From NCBI GenBank assembly GCA_014239155.1, contig JAAZZQ010000022.1, forward strand, positions 62,001-126,000: 64,000 nt of DNA, written 5' to 3'. The notes below the pieces were generated by a model. That model worked only from the letters and a program-made list of their open reading frames with translations. It did no database searches and was not told the DNA's origin. Position numbers and translations under genes: made by a program. This document shows, in pieces, positions 1 through 8,915 of this stretch; the stretch's first letter is position 1, and every line of letters begins with the position of its first letter. The DNA is from Lachnospiraceae bacterium (GTDB lineage: Bacteria; Bacillota; Clostridia; Lachnospirales; Lachnospiraceae).

Positions 1-887
1 GCAGCGTTGTTCACTTCTCGCATAACCTGATACACATTGTCAGAGATATGTTCAATTTGGTTTGTTTCTACGCTAAGCGCTTCGCTTTTTGCGCGAATAT
101 TTAGAACAATAGTGCGCAGTGCGTCAGTTAAATTGACAATGTTTTTTGCTAAGTCGCCGATTTCATCTTTGCGTTTTAATAAATTTGGATGAACTTCAAC
201 CTGCAATATACCATTTGAAATGCTGTCGAGAAGTTCCATATTTCTTTTTAGGGCAGATACAATGCGGCTGACCAAAAGATAGGCAATAATCGTTACAAAA
301 AGGAGCATACACAGGATAATAATTAAAAACTGGGACCTAATTTTGTTAATAATCATAGAGACCGTTTTTTGTGGTGTGCCAAGAAAAATCATACCCACAA
401 TTTCACTGGAATTTTCCTGATAAATCGGTGTGTAGGATACAATGTATTTTTGTCCAAGGATTTCAATGTTTCTGTCCTGATAGATTTCGCCATTTTTGAG
501 CACATGCTCTACCACTTCTGCGGAAGCACGGGTATTGGTTTGCCGGTCGCCATGTTCGTTGACAATGGATGTGAGGATTCTGGTATCTCCCCAAAAGATA
601 GTGACATCAATTCCAGTGCTTTCCTTGATGTGATCCACAATGTTGACTGCCTGTGAAATGTTTAGCGTGTCGCCTTTCCAGAGCATTCCATTCTCGTCTA
701 TGTGATATGCTCCACTGTTTCCTTCTTCAAAAATATTGCGCACAGCAAGTGTTGTTGCCTGCATTCCAATGTATGCTTCGTCGTAGATTCCATTTGCAAT
801 GCGGTCGGCTGCGACAAGGAACATGGTAATGCCCAGCACAAGAACTGGAACAAGTGATAGCGCAAATATTTTTCCTTTTAATTTCAT
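1..887 (-). CDS. Methyl-accepting chemotaxis protein, 3' end beyond the window
   Basis: Reading leftward from an ATG at 887, the frame stays open to the window edge, giving about 295 N-terminal residues. One membrane segment lies near residues 5-25, followed by an extracytoplasmic sensor of about 150 residues, a second membrane segment near residues 180-205 and a HAMP-like stretch. The signalling hairpin is cut off. The sensor resembles that of the chemoreceptor at 38020: both have a small single-Cache-like domain with related W(K/R)G, NIS and D(V/I)T(I/F)F motifs. It would sense a small extracellular ligand and signal to CheA. The gene diverges from the exporter operon at 1248, and a partial repeat element (953-1008) lies upstream. 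Confidence 0.85.
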   Translation of the reverse strand, partial: MKLKGKIFALSLVPVLVLGITMFLVAADRIANGIYDEAYIGMQATTLAVRNIFEEGNSGAYHIDENGMLWKGDTLNISQAVNIVDHIKESTGIDVTIFWGDTRILTSIVNEHGDRQTNTRASAEVVEHVLKNGEIYQDRNIEILGQKYIVSYTPIYQENSSEIVGMIFLGTPQKTVSMIINKIRSQFLIIILCMLLFVTIIAYLLVSRIVSALKRNMELLDSISNGILQVEVHPNLLKRKDEIGDLAKNIVNLTDALRTIVLNIRAKSEALSVETNQIEHISDNVYQVMREVNNA

Positions 888-952
888 AATATAATGTCCT
901 CCAAGAGCTGAAACGGTCCTAAATGTAGGATAATTTCAATAGTTGTATAATT

Positions 953-1008
953 GTTACAGTTCAGTCTAGGACTTTGCATTTACTGCAAAGTTCGTAAAAC
1001 AGTGTTAC
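953..1008 (+). repeat. Truncated copy of the GTTACAG-ended dispersed repeat
   Basis: The sequence begins with GTTACAGTTCAG and continues with the TTTGCA...TGCAAAG hairpin seen in the full copies at 24883 and 44261. It then jumps almost directly to a terminal GTGTTAC. The central GCATCAAG/CTTGATGC hairpin is missing, so this looks like an internally deleted copy. Confidence 0.7.
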
Positions 1009-1091
1009 ATATAATCACTTTATTTCTTATTATACTATTGCTTTTTAAAATACAACAAGTGTCGATTCTTCGCAAAAAGGGTTCTTTTTTC

Positions 1092-1179
1092 GCAACTTGC
1101 ACATAAAAGTGCAGCTTACCAGTTAAAAAAAGCAACTTACTGCAAAATCAATGCAAAGGATTGCCTCTTTTTGTATGAT
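1092..1179 (+). promoter_or_regulatory. Candidate LytTR-type direct repeats and -10 box for the exporter operon
   Basis: Three 9-bp direct repeats of the form GCARCTTRC lie at 1092-1100, 1111-1119 and 1132-1140, with start-to-start spacing of 19 and 21 bp, about two helical turns. A -10-like TATGAT is at 1174-1179, and the hexamer 17 bp upstream of it (1151-1156) is a poor -35. A weak -35 preceded by spaced direct repeats fits an activator-dependent promoter. LytTR proteins typically bind 9-bp direct repeats with about 12-bp gaps, and a LytTR gene lies in this operon. The link is inferred. Confidence 0.5.
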
Positions 1180-1247
1180 AAAGAGGTGTGAAAGATAAAG
1201 TTGTGTATCTGGCAGGCATGGCGTATTGGAGAGAAGGAGGCAACTAA

Positions 1248-2159
1248 ATGGAACCAGTGATTCAAGTAAAAGATTTAAAAAAATATTTTGGTGATGTAAA
1301 AGCGGTGGATGGTATCAGCTTTCAGGTGGAACAAGGCGAATTGTTTGGATTTTTGGGGATTAACGGCGCAGGGAAATCCACAACCATCAACATGCTCTGC
1401 ACACTGTATCCGCCAACGGCGGGAGAAATTAAAATCTGTAGTTTTTTGGCGGGAAGAGACGACGAGGAGATTCGAAAACGAATTGGGGTAGTCTATCAAA
1501 ATAATTGCTTAGACGACAAACTTACTGTCAAGGAGAATTTGCTGCTTCGGGGAAGTTTGTATGAGAAGAATAGACGAAAATTGACGGCAAATATTGAAAG
1601 AATTTGCAGTGTCTTGGATTTGGAAGACGTATATAACAGAAGATTTGCCAAGTTGTCCGGCGGGCAGAAAAGACGGTGCGAGATTGCGCGAGCACTGATA
1701 AATGCACCACAAATTATGTTTTTAGATGAACCGACAACAGGGCTTGATCCCGCTACCAGAAAAAAGGTATGGGAGTCGTTGGAGAAATTACGGCAAGAGG
1801 AACATATGACAATTTTCCTGACAACACATTATATGGAGGAGGCAGCGCGAGCGTCACATATTGCCATTATGGATGCGGGGCACTTAAAGGAGTACGGGAC
1901 CCCTTTTTCATTAAAGGAAAAATATGCGAAGGATAAGCTTAAATTGTATTCCAGTTCGTCAGAGTTAAAAGAACAGCTTGATAGATTGCAGATAGTTTAT
2001 AAAAAGAAACAAGATTATTTTGTGATACCTGTTTCTTCTAGTATGGCAGCACTGCCAATATTAGAAGGGGTGCGGGGAATGATAGATGGTTTTGAGATGG
2101 TTCAGGGATCGATGGATGATGTGTTTTTAAATGTTACAGGGAAAACATTGGAGGGGTGA
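1248..2159 (+). CDS. ABC-2 type exporter ATP-binding protein (DrrA/CcmA-like)
   Basis: This 303-residue ATPase would power the membrane protein encoded next to it. Visible motifs in order are Walker [10 protein letters not shown] near residue 37, the ABC signature LSGGQKRR near 138, Walker [13 protein letters not shown] near 158, and the H-loop TTHYMEE near 190. The C-terminal extension of about 80 residues fits the drug/antibiotic exporter branch (daunorubicin DrrA-like). A GAAGGAGG ribosome site sits just upstream of the ATG. The gene overlaps or abuts the permease gene at 2162, followed by LytTR and DUF3021 genes, suggesting one operon of about 2.8 kb. The cargo cannot be deduced; an antimicrobial, peptide or lipid-like compound is plausible for this family. 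Confidence 0.93.
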   Translation: MEPVIQVKDLKKYFGDVKAVDGISFQVEQGELFGFLGINGAGKSTTINMLCTLYPPTAGEIKICSFLAGRDDEEIRKRIGVVYQNNCLDDKLTVKENLLLRGSLYEKNRRKLTANIERICSVLDLEDVYNRRFAKLSGGQKRRCEIARALINAPQIMFLDEPTTGLDPATRKKVWESLEKLRQEEHMTIFLTTHYMEEAARASHIAIMDAGHLKEYGTPFSLKEKYAKDKLKLYSSSSELKEQLDRLQIVYKKKQDYFVIPVSSSMAALPILEGVRGMIDGFEMVQGSMDDVFLNVTGKTLEG

Positions 2160-2161
2160 AA

Positions 2162-3088
2162 ATGAGAACAATATTTTGTTTATCAAAGAGAACGATAAGA
2201 ATGTATTTGAGGGATAGGGTGTCGGTGTTTTTTTCCATTTTATCAATGCTGATTGTGCTGGCGCTAATGGTTATTTTTCTGGGAAATATGAACAGTGAGA
2301 ATGTAGTGGAGGCGCTTGCACAGTTTGGCGGTGTGCGCGACACAGCCACAGATGAAAAAAATGCAACCTATTTAATACAAATGTGGACACTTGCCGGGAT
2401 TTTGGAAGTAAATGCGGTCACTATCACACTGACAGTTATTGGCATTATGGTGCAAGATGAAGCAAAAGGCAGATTAGCAAGCTTTTATATGGCGCCTGTC
2501 AAGCGGATTCAAATTGCGCTGGGGTATATCTTTGCGTCATGGTTTGTCGGAACGGTAATGTGTGTGCTGACATTGATCGTTGGGGAAATTTATATGGCAA
2601 TATGCGGACACTCGTTTCTTCCTGCTACAGATTGGATACAACTATTGGGAATGATTGTGGTCAACACACTGGTTTATGCGTCGCTTTCGTATTTTTTGGC
2701 GTTGTTTATTCATAGTGAGAGTGCATGGAATAGTATTTTTACAATGATAGGAACGCTTGTTGGATTTGTGGGTGCAATTTATCTGCCAATGTCTATGTTG
2801 CCAGAAGGCGTTGGAAAGGTCTTGAAATGTCTGCCAGTATTGCATGGGGCAGCAATGATGCGGACAGTCTGCATAAAAGATGCGATTACAAAGACATTTG
2901 ATGGTCTTCCAGCAATCGCGCAGGAGACATTTTGCAAGGAGATGGGCGTGTCTGTTTTTATAGAAAAAGGTGGCATCTCCACAGAAGTATCACTGCAATC
3001 GCAGCTTCTTTTTCTAATGATATATGCTATAATAGCGATAGTAGTATCAGCGCTGATAAGCAGACATCGCAGATTACAGGACCGTTAG
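2162..3088 (+). CDS. ABC-2 type exporter permease
   Basis: A 308-residue integral membrane protein with about six hydrophobic segments: one near residues 20-45, the rest between about 85 and 300. This is the ABC2_membrane layout. The sequence AKGRLASFYMAPVKR in the cytoplasmic loop is typical of the family's coupling region. The ATG at 2162 is preferred over the GTG at 2156 because GGAGG ends seven bases before it. It follows the ATPase gene without a gap and should form the transmembrane half of the same exporter. No substrate-specific feature is recognisable. Confidence 0.9.
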   Translation: MRTIFCLSKRTIRMYLRDRVSVFFSILSMLIVLALMVIFLGNMNSENVVEALAQFGGVRDTATDEKNATYLIQMWTLAGILEVNAVTITLTVIGIMVQDEAKGRLASFYMAPVKRIQIALGYIFASWFVGTVMCVLTLIVGEIYMAICGHSFLPATDWIQLLGMIVVNTLVYASLSYFLALFIHSESAWNSIFTMIGTLVGFVGAIYLPMSMLPEGVGKVLKCLPVLHGAAMMRTVCIKDAITKTFDGLPAIAQETFCKEMGVSVFIEKGGISTEVSLQSQLLFLMIYAIIAIVVSALISRHRRLQDR

Positions 3089-3109
3089 GAAAGGGTTATC
3101 GGGATAGAG

Positions 3110-3547
3110 ATGAAAATTACGATTGTAGAGCCAAAAGACGGAGAAGAGGATGAGATTATTATTCGCTGTCGTCATTTGGATAAACGGTTAATGAAGTTAA
3201 TTTATTCCATAAAGGCAGGAGAGGACAAGATAACAGCCCTGCACAATGGGAATTATTTCCAAGTAGCGCCAGAGGAGATTTACTATTTTGAGGCGGTGGA
3301 CAACAAAGTTTTCTTGTATCTGGAAAAAGAAGTTTATGAGACGCGCCGCAAGCTTTATGAACTGGAAGAACTTTTTCAGGGCACAGATTTTTTCCGTGCA
3401 TCAAAGTCTTGTATTGTCAATCTTGCGAAGGTAAAAAGTTTAAGTCCAGCGTTTCATGGGCGTTTTGAGGCATTGATGAAAAATGGTGAGCGAGTAATGA
3501 TTTCAAGGCAGTATGTGCCAGTATTAAAGGAAAAAATCGGGTTGTAA
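3110..3547 (+). CDS. LytTR-family DNA-binding response protein
   Basis: A 145-residue protein with a LytTR DNA-binding domain from about residue 45 to the end. Recognisable features are the VAPEEIYYFEAVDNKVFLY segment, the LEELFQGTDFFRASKSCIVNL segment and the terminal SRQYVPVLKEKI. It lacks a receiver domain, so it is not a classical phosphorelay regulator. Stand-alone LytTR proteins encoded next to a small membrane protein form LytTR regulatory systems, in which the membrane partner restrains the regulator. The gene lies between an ABC-2 exporter and such a membrane protein (3559) and probably controls this operon through the direct repeats at 1092-1140. Confidence 0.9.
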   Translation: MKITIVEPKDGEEDEIIIRCRHLDKRLMKLIYSIKAGEDKITALHNGNYFQVAPEEIYYFEAVDNKVFLYLEKEVYETRRKLYELEELFQGTDFFRASKSCIVNLAKVKSLSPAFHGRFEALMKNGERVMISRQYVPVLKEKIGL

Positions 3548-3558
3548 GGAGGTGTATT

Positions 3559-3993
3559 GTGTTGAAAAAACTAAGGGATATGCTTTTTGTCTATATGTGT
3601 GTGACTACGTGCGTGCTCTTTGTAACGGCACTGTACATTACCATATTTTGGCCAGATGTAGTGCTTGGTGTGGAGATTTTATGGCAGATACTGTCCGTGT
3701 CCTTTTTATGCAGTGTTGCAAATTTTATTTGTCCGCAAGAAGTTAGCGGGAAAATCATGTTGATACTCTATATTCTGCGCTATGTAATAACAAATGGAAT
3801 TGTGCTTGGATGCGGCATTTGGTTTGGGTGGTTTTACATGAACGATTTACCAATGGTGTTGGCGATGCTTTTTTCTATTGCTGTTATTTTTGTGCTTGTC
3901 TCGGTGGCGGTGTGGAGAAGGGAGAAGCAGCAGGCGGCACGAATGAATGAACGCCTTCAAGTTTATCAGCAAAGGAAGGAACGAATTGAGTAG
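3559..3993 (+). CDS. DUF3021-like four-helix membrane protein
   Basis: A 144-residue protein with four predicted membrane helices (about residues 8-28, 40-58, 70-92 and 98-116) and a charged, coiled C-terminal tail rich in Arg, Gln and Glu. This matches the size and layout of DUF3021 proteins, which usually follow LytTR genes. The GTG start at 3559 has AGGAGG six bases upstream and begins 11 bases after the LytTR stop, so translation is probably coupled. The likely role is to hold or sense for the LytTR protein at the membrane; this is inferred from family context. Confidence 0.75.
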   Translation: MLKKLRDMLFVYMCVTTCVLFVTALYITIFWPDVVLGVEILWQILSVSFLCSVANFICPQEVSGKIMLILYILRYVITNGIVLGCGIWFGWFYMNDLPMVLAMLFSIAVIFVLVSVAVWRREKQQAARMNERLQVYQQRKERIE

Positions 3994-4015
3994 GAAAGTC
4001 TGTGCAATAAAAGAT

Positions 4016-4047
4016 AGGGTCCGTTGTCTTTCGTGGCAAGGGACCCT
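4016..4047 (-). terminator. Bidirectional-type terminator between converging operons
   Basis: An 11-bp stem with one mismatch (4016-4026 with 4037-4047) has a 10-nt loop. On the minus strand it is followed by a T-rich stretch (complement of the AATAAAAG at 4006-4013), fitting termination of the GH42 operon. On the plus strand the tail is weaker. Confidence 0.6.
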
Positions 4048-4062
4048 GTTGTTAGAAAATTG

Positions 4063-6012
4063 TTATAGTTTTTCTATTCGACACTCAAAAGGCTGTAATT
4101 TAATAGCTCCTGCGGATGCGCTGTAAGCGTTATGGTTGATGTACATGCGCACACGCTGCTTTGTATCGCCTCTTACAACCACTTCGACACCATCGTCAGA
4201 TGGAATTGTATCAATGTGATTGTCGGATAAAATTGTTCCCATAATCTTATCTGTAATTTGTTCCTCTAAGGAACAACCAAGATAATATACCATGCCCTTT
4301 CCAAAATGATTTCTTGTGACTGCGGCAAACTGTGTGTAGAAAGGATCGTTATAACGGTAGAGTACTTCCGCATTTTCTGCTACAAGCATATCACGGAATA
4401 TACCGCCCTGGCCCGATTCCCCTGCAAAAGCACCTTGACCAACCACAGGAAAAGCATAGAGATCTTGTAAACTTTCCGTTTCTGCGACATACACACCTGC
4501 TAAATCGCGATAGCCTACTGGCACTGTCTCGCCAAAAGGAAGGTTGTTGTCTGCATCTTTTACTGCATTGCGATAAGTTAGTATAAGTGTGCCGCCATTA
4601 TTGACAAAGGTTTTTATTCTGTCTTGAAACGCAGGCTTTGCAATAATCATTTGTGGCAGAATTACAATTTTGTATCCAGATAGCGTTGCATTGGCAGGAA
4701 TTACATCAACAGGTATATTCCTGTCATAAAATGCCTTATAAAGTTTTTTCATCTCTTCTTGGCAATCCAGCAAGATACTTTGGCGCTGGATGCGGAAAGA
4801 AGCCAGTGAATCATAGTCGTAGACAATTGCCACTTGACTTTGAATCGGAGATTCCAGAGCTTCTTGATATGCTTTAATATCTGTAAAAAAGCTTTGTACT
4901 TCTCGGAATTTCCGCCCTTTGACATTATCTGCATCTAAGATTCCATAACAGAATTGTTCTGCACCTTTGATGCCACCACGATAACGAAAATACATCATAG
5001 ATTCACAGCCATGTGCCATACCTTGGTAGGACCACATTTTTGCCTGATTGGGTCTTGGCAGAAATCCAGTGATGTCATGTCCTTGTGCGCCCATAATCGC
5101 TTCTGTAATCCAAAAGTTTTGACGCTTTAATCCTCGAATATAGTCCAGCCCAAAAGCAATTTCATGTGGTGCAATTGGATATTTTTGACCGCCCCACACA
5201 GGATAGTTATTGTAGGCGACAAAATCAAGGTGTGCGGCAACTTCGGAATAATCGACATGTTTTTCCAGACCTCCACCCGGGAAATCATGCATAATCTTAG
5301 CCTTGGGTGCAATTTCACGAATCAGACGGACTTGAAAGTGAATAAAATCGACAATGCTCTTATTGCGAAAACGCTCCCAGTCTAGGCGAAGTGCTGGATT
5401 GTGGGTTGTTATGGTTTCGGTGGGCAGCGGAATTTCCTCAAAACTGTTGTATTCCTGAGACCAAAAAGTGGTTCCATAGGTTTCGTTTAGCTTGTCAATA
5501 TTTCCCTGAAATTTTTCTGACAAATAGTTTTGGAAAGCTTTGTGGCATTGAGGGCAATAGCAAATATCACTGCCTTCATGTCCGATTTCATTGTCAATCT
5601 GCCATGCAGCCACTTGTTCTTCATCACGATAATGTGTTACCATAGCACGAATAATCTTTTCAGAGTAGTGATACATAACTGGGCTGTTAAAACAATAGAC
5701 ATGGCGGCCGCCAAACGTGCGTTTTTTTCCGCCTTCAAACTCAGATAAAATATCGGGATGTTTGTGTGCAAGCCACGCGGGAATCGTTGCCGTCGGCGTG
5801 CCCAAAATCACTTTCATTCCTTTTTCTTTGGCTTTTGCAATCACCTTGTCAAAGAATGAGAAATCATATTGTCCTTCTGTTTTTTCCATAAGATGCCATG
5901 AAAATTCTCCAATCCGAATAACATTGCAGCCCATTTCTAACATTGTATCCATATCATTGTCCATCAAAGACGAATCCCACTGTTCGGGATAGTAATCAAC
6001 ACCTAACAGCAT
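4063..6012 (-). CDS. Beta-galactosidase, GH42
   Basis: A 649-residue intracellular glycoside hydrolase that releases galactose from beta-galactosides. The N-terminal LGVDYYPEQW is the GH42 opening. The acid/base glutamate lies in IDNEIGH near residue 142, the nucleophile in WITEAIMG, and a CYCPQC cluster with an earlier Cys fits the family's zinc site. The trimerisation-like and C-terminal domains follow, at normal length. The frame is open upstream to 6048, but the ATG at 6012 has AGGAGA seven bases before it. It starts about five bases after the GPH symporter stop, so the two are co-transcribed: sugar enters through the symporter and is cleaved here. No signal peptide is present. Confidence 0.95.
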   Translation of the reverse strand: MLLGVDYYPEQWDSSLMDNDMDTMLEMGCNVIRIGEFSWHLMEKTEGQYDFSFFDKVIAKAKEKGMKVILGTPTATIPAWLAHKHPDILSEFEGGKKRTFGGRHVYCFNSPVMYHYSEKIIRAMVTHYRDEEQVAAWQIDNEIGHEGSDICYCPQCHKAFQNYLSEKFQGNIDKLNETYGTTFWSQEYNSFEEIPLPTETITTHNPALRLDWERFRNKSIVDFIHFQVRLIREIAPKAKIMHDFPGGGLEKHVDYSEVAAHLDFVAYNNYPVWGGQKYPIAPHEIAFGLDYIRGLKRQNFWITEAIMGAQGHDITGFLPRPNQAKMWSYQGMAHGCESMMYFRYRGGIKGAEQFCYGILDADNVKGRKFREVQSFFTDIKAYQEALESPIQSQVAIVYDYDSLASFRIQRQSILLDCQEEMKKLYKAFYDRNIPVDVIPANATLSGYKIVILPQMIIAKPAFQDRIKTFVNNGGTLILTYRNAVKDADNNLPFGETVPVGYRDLAGVYVAETESLQDLYAFPVVGQGAFAGESGQGGIFRDMLVAENAEVLYRYNDPFYTQFAAVTRNHFGKGMVYYLGCSLEEQITDKIMGTILSDNHIDTIPSDDGVEVVVRGDTKQRVRMYINHNAYSASAGAIKLQPFECRIEKL

Positions 6013-6016
6013 ATGA

Positions 6017-7384
6017 CTAATTCTCCTTTCTTGCGCGAAGTTGTGCAATCATTTGCTCATAAAAATCGCCTGTCAATTTATAACCTTTTTTATAAAACAG
6101 ATAGCACAGAGCAGACAGAGCTGCCGGAATGATAATCATAATAATTTTCATACCCATAATAGTGCCAGCCCCTGGAGTTACGCCAGCTTTCCAGCCAATA
6201 ATAGTTAATCCAACGCCGCTGACAAAGCCAGAGAACGCGCCTGCAAATTTTACAATAAAAGTTTGCATAGAAAATAGAATAGATTCGTTTCTGGTTCCGA
6301 GAGAGTACTCCCCATAATCCACGACATCTGCCAGCATAACGGTGATAAATACAAGCATAAAACCAATGCCATAGTTGACAATGGCAGAAGATATTCCCAC
6401 TGCAACGATACTAGCAGGGGCAATCATTCCTACGATAAACAACAGTGCGAAACCTGCAACTGGCAGGAAGCAAGCTAGAAAGAATGCTTTTCCCCGACCA
6501 ATTATTTTGGTGATAATAGGAAACGTAAACTGGGCGGCCATCTGAGCGATACCAGCGACGCCAGTATATACAGGATACAAATCTTGAATCCCAATCGCAT
6601 AAGTAAAATAATAGAGCGAGAAGGAATTGGAGAGCTGATAAGCGAAATTAAAGAACAATGCAATTCCTAAGATTACCTTTACTTGGTCATTTGCAATAAG
6701 TACGTGAAGCATTCCTTTGACTGTGGTTTTTTCCGCACTCTTGGTAATAACTTTTTCGCGGCAATTGATAACTGTGATTGCAGAACACACAATAAAGATC
6801 ACACTCACTATCATAGCAAAGTAGGCAAAACCGGTACGGCTATCACCACCACCTGCTTTATCAATAATTATTAGACCAAATGAACCTACAATGAGCCATG
6901 CAAAGGATGCAAACAGACGCGGGATTGCCGATATTTGGCTGCGTTCGTTCTCGTCATCTGTCAGAGCAGGCACCATAGACCAATAAGGAATATCATCAAT
7001 TGTGTAGGTCATGCCCCACAAAATATATAGTACTGCTGCATATGCCAGAAAAGACTGCCCTTCCAGATTTACATTCCAGAACATCAGTGCGAGAACAATC
7101 GCATTCAATATGGTACCAATCATAATCCACGGGCGAAATTTTCCCCATTTGGTCCGCGTATTGTCCACAACCATACCCATAAAAGGATCATTAAAAGCAT
7201 CCCAGATACGCGCTGCCATAAATAAAGTACCGACAAAAGCTGGGGCGACAAAACGGACGTCCGTTAGATAAAACATAAACAGATTTCCAACAAGAGCATA
7301 AACCAGATCCTTGCCAAAAGCTCCCATGCCAAAGCTAATTTTTGACAGCCATGAAAGCTTTTCGCTTTTACTTAATTGCTGCAT
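6017..7384 (-). CDS. GPH-family sugar:cation symporter
   Basis: A 455-residue protein with about twelve membrane segments, typical of the glycoside-pentoside-hexuronide:cation symporter family (MelB/LacS relatives). Characteristic features are the N-terminal KISFGMGAFGKDLVYALVGNLFMFYLTD and the loop DPFMGMVVDNTRTKWGKFRPWI, where the Asp residues and the RTKWGKFRP motif mark the family; TRNESILFSMQTFIVKF lies near the end. There is no C-terminal EIIA domain as in LacS. It is first in the operon with GH42, so a beta-galactoside such as lactose or galacto-oligosaccharide is the likely cargo. The promoter at 7507-7535 is overlapped by operator-like sites. Confidence 0.92.
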   Translation of the reverse strand: MQQLSKSEKLSWLSKISFGMGAFGKDLVYALVGNLFMFYLTDVRFVAPAFVGTLFMAARIWDAFNDPFMGMVVDNTRTKWGKFRPWIMIGTILNAIVLALMFWNVNLEGQSFLAYAAVLYILWGMTYTIDDIPYWSMVPALTDDENERSQISAIPRLFASFAWLIVGSFGLIIIDKAGGGDSRTGFAYFAMIVSVIFIVCSAITVINCREKVITKSAEKTTVKGMLHVLIANDQVKVILGIALFFNFAYQLSNSFSLYYFTYAIGIQDLYPVYTGVAGIAQMAAQFTFPIITKIIGRGKAFFLACFLPVAGFALLFIVGMIAPASIVAVGISSAIVNYGIGFMLVFITVMLADVVDYGEYSLGTRNESILFSMQTFIVKFAGAFSGFVSGVGLTIIGWKAGVTPGAGTIMGMKIIMIIIPAALSALCYLFYKKGYKLTGDFYEQMIAQLRARKEN

Positions 7385-7506
7385 TGATTTTTCCTCCTTT
7401 TGTTTTGAAATAGACGCTCGAAGTCTATTTTAAGTTTTCGGTTCCTCCGCAAATGTTCTGCACGGTTGTGGGCCCTCTCAACAGTGTGGAATTAGGAGAT
7501 AGTTAT

Positions 7507-7535
7507 ACTTTACTATATATTTTAGTAAAAGTCAA
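7507..7535 (-). promoter_or_regulatory. Promoter of the symporter-GH42 operon
   Basis: On the minus strand, TTGACT (7530-7535) and TAAAGT (7507-7512) are separated by exactly 17 bp. One operator-like site (7521-7529) lies inside the spacer and another (7542-7550) just upstream of the -35, the expected arrangement for a repressible promoter. Confidence 0.6.
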
Positions 7536-7602
7536 GCAATATTTAGTAAAAATGTAATGATATTTTTACTAAATATTCTTTTAAAGGAAAAATTTTACTA
7601 AA
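7521..7602. promoter_or_regulatory. Four near-palindromic TTTASTAAA operator-like sites
   Basis: The 9-mer TTTAGTAAA occurs at 7521-7529 and 7542-7550, and its complement TTTACTAAA at 7565-7573 and 7594-7602. Apart from the central base each is a perfect palindrome, and all are flanked by A or T runs. Centre spacings are 21, 23 and 29 bp. They lie between the divergent LacI gene and the GPH-GH42 promoter, so they are the best candidates for binding by the LacI protein at 7859. The assignment is inferred. Confidence 0.6.
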
Positions 7603-7629
7603 ATATTTTAAAGATATAGCCAAAAACTA

Positions 7630-7658
7630 TTGACATTATCCAAGAAATACAGTATAAC
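7630..7658 (+). promoter_or_regulatory. Promoter of the LacI-type gene at 7859
   Basis: TTGACA (7630-7635) and TATAAC (7653-7658) have a 17-bp spacer. It would give a leader of roughly 190 nt before the ATG. It lies 28 bp beyond the last operator-like site, so autoregulation is possible. Confidence 0.55.
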
Positions 7659-7858
7659 AAAACAAATATTTTATTGATATTCTGCAGTGTTTTTGTGTAT
7701 TTAATACATTTTTTAATAAAAACAAAGTAAAATTATTGGAAATTATAAAGATTTACAGTAAAATAATATTACCTATAAAGGTAAGTTGAGACGACTTTTG
7801 CAAAGTAAAACTTGAAATATTTCTGTGAATCATAACGAAGTTATCAAGGAGGGTTACT

Positions 7859-8899
7859 ATGGCTACTTTAAAAGATATTGCAGACCGCGTAGGAGTATCT
7901 CAGACTACGGTTTCACGCGTGTTAAATCAAGATGCTTCATTAAGTGTTACAGAAGAAACACGACAGCAGGTTATCACGACAGCGGCTGCATTAGGATATA
8001 AAAAAGTGGTGCAACATCAGACGGACAAAATAGAGCCAAAACGAATGGAAGAACGAGAAAAGAGAATTGGAATTGCTCAGATGTTTGAGATAAGAGAACT
8101 GCAAGAGGATATTTACTATTTGACATTGAAAAGTATTTTAGATGAAGAATGTTTTGCTAGGCAGTGGTCCACACTGCCATTGTTTCGTGATGAACAGCAG
8201 CATTTTGTCAAGAATAATGATCTTCCGCTGGATGGGCTGTTTGCAATAGGACGTTTTACAGAGAAAGAAATTTCTGATTTTAGGACCTATACAAAAAATA
8301 TTGTGTTTCTGGATTCCGATCCAAATCCGCAAGAATACTACAGCATTTTGCCAAACTACCACTTGGCAATTCAACTTGCAATGGAGCATTTCCGAAAAAA
8401 TAATTATAATCAGGTAGCTTACGCTGGAAGTGTTCATACTTTTGGACATCACAAGGAGTCAGCGGTGGACCCACGTTTTTATTATTATAAAACAGATCAG
8501 ATGAATCGAAATTGTTTTGAACCACAATTGGTTTTGGATTGCCCTATGAATGCCAAAGGAGGGTATGAGGCGATGACAGATTATCTAAAGCGCAATGGCG
8601 GTGCTCCAAAAGCGATGTTTATGTCTAGCGATTCGATTGCACCGGGTATTTTGATGGCACTGCAAGAACAAAATATTCGTATACCACAAGATATTAGCAT
8701 GATTACTTTTAATAATACAATTCTGTCTGAATATTCAAACCCTCCATTGACTTCTATTGAACTATCTCTGCGTGAGAATGCAAAAGCTGCTGTTTTTTGT
8801 ATGGAGCTATTATGGCGTGGAGATGCTCATGGAAAGCGAATTGTGGTTCCATGCAGTCTTGTGGATAGGGGAAGCGTTCAGCCTAAAAGTTTTGAGTAG
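7859..8899 (+). CDS. LacI/GalR-family regulator of the beta-galactoside cassette
   Basis: A 346-residue repressor-type protein. The N-terminal helix-turn-helix (residues 3-25, LKDIADRVGVSQTTVSRVL) is followed by a hinge and a periplasmic-binding-protein-like sensor. Near residues 245-270 are the family marks AMFMSSDSIAPGILMALQ and DISMITFNN. GGAGGG precedes the ATG. It diverges from the GPH-GH42 operon, with four operator-like sites between them. The overall look is EbgR/GalR-like, so galactose or a beta-galactoside is a likely inducer; the ligand is not visible in the sequence. Confidence 0.92.
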   Translation: MATLKDIADRVGVSQTTVSRVLNQDASLSVTEETRQQVITTAAALGYKKVVQHQTDKIEPKRMEEREKRIGIAQMFEIRELQEDIYYLTLKSILDEECFARQWSTLPLFRDEQQHFVKNNDLPLDGLFAIGRFTEKEISDFRTYTKNIVFLDSDPNPQEYYSILPNYHLAIQLAMEHFRKNNYNQVAYAGSVHTFGHHKESAVDPRFYYYKTDQMNRNCFEPQLVLDCPMNAKGGYEAMTDYLKRNGGAPKAMFMSSDSIAPGILMALQEQNIRIPQDISMITFNNTILSEYSNPPLTSIELSLRENAKAAVFCMELLWRGDAHGKRIVVPCSLVDRGSVQPKSFE

Positions 8900-8915
8900 G
8901 ATATTGATATATAAC

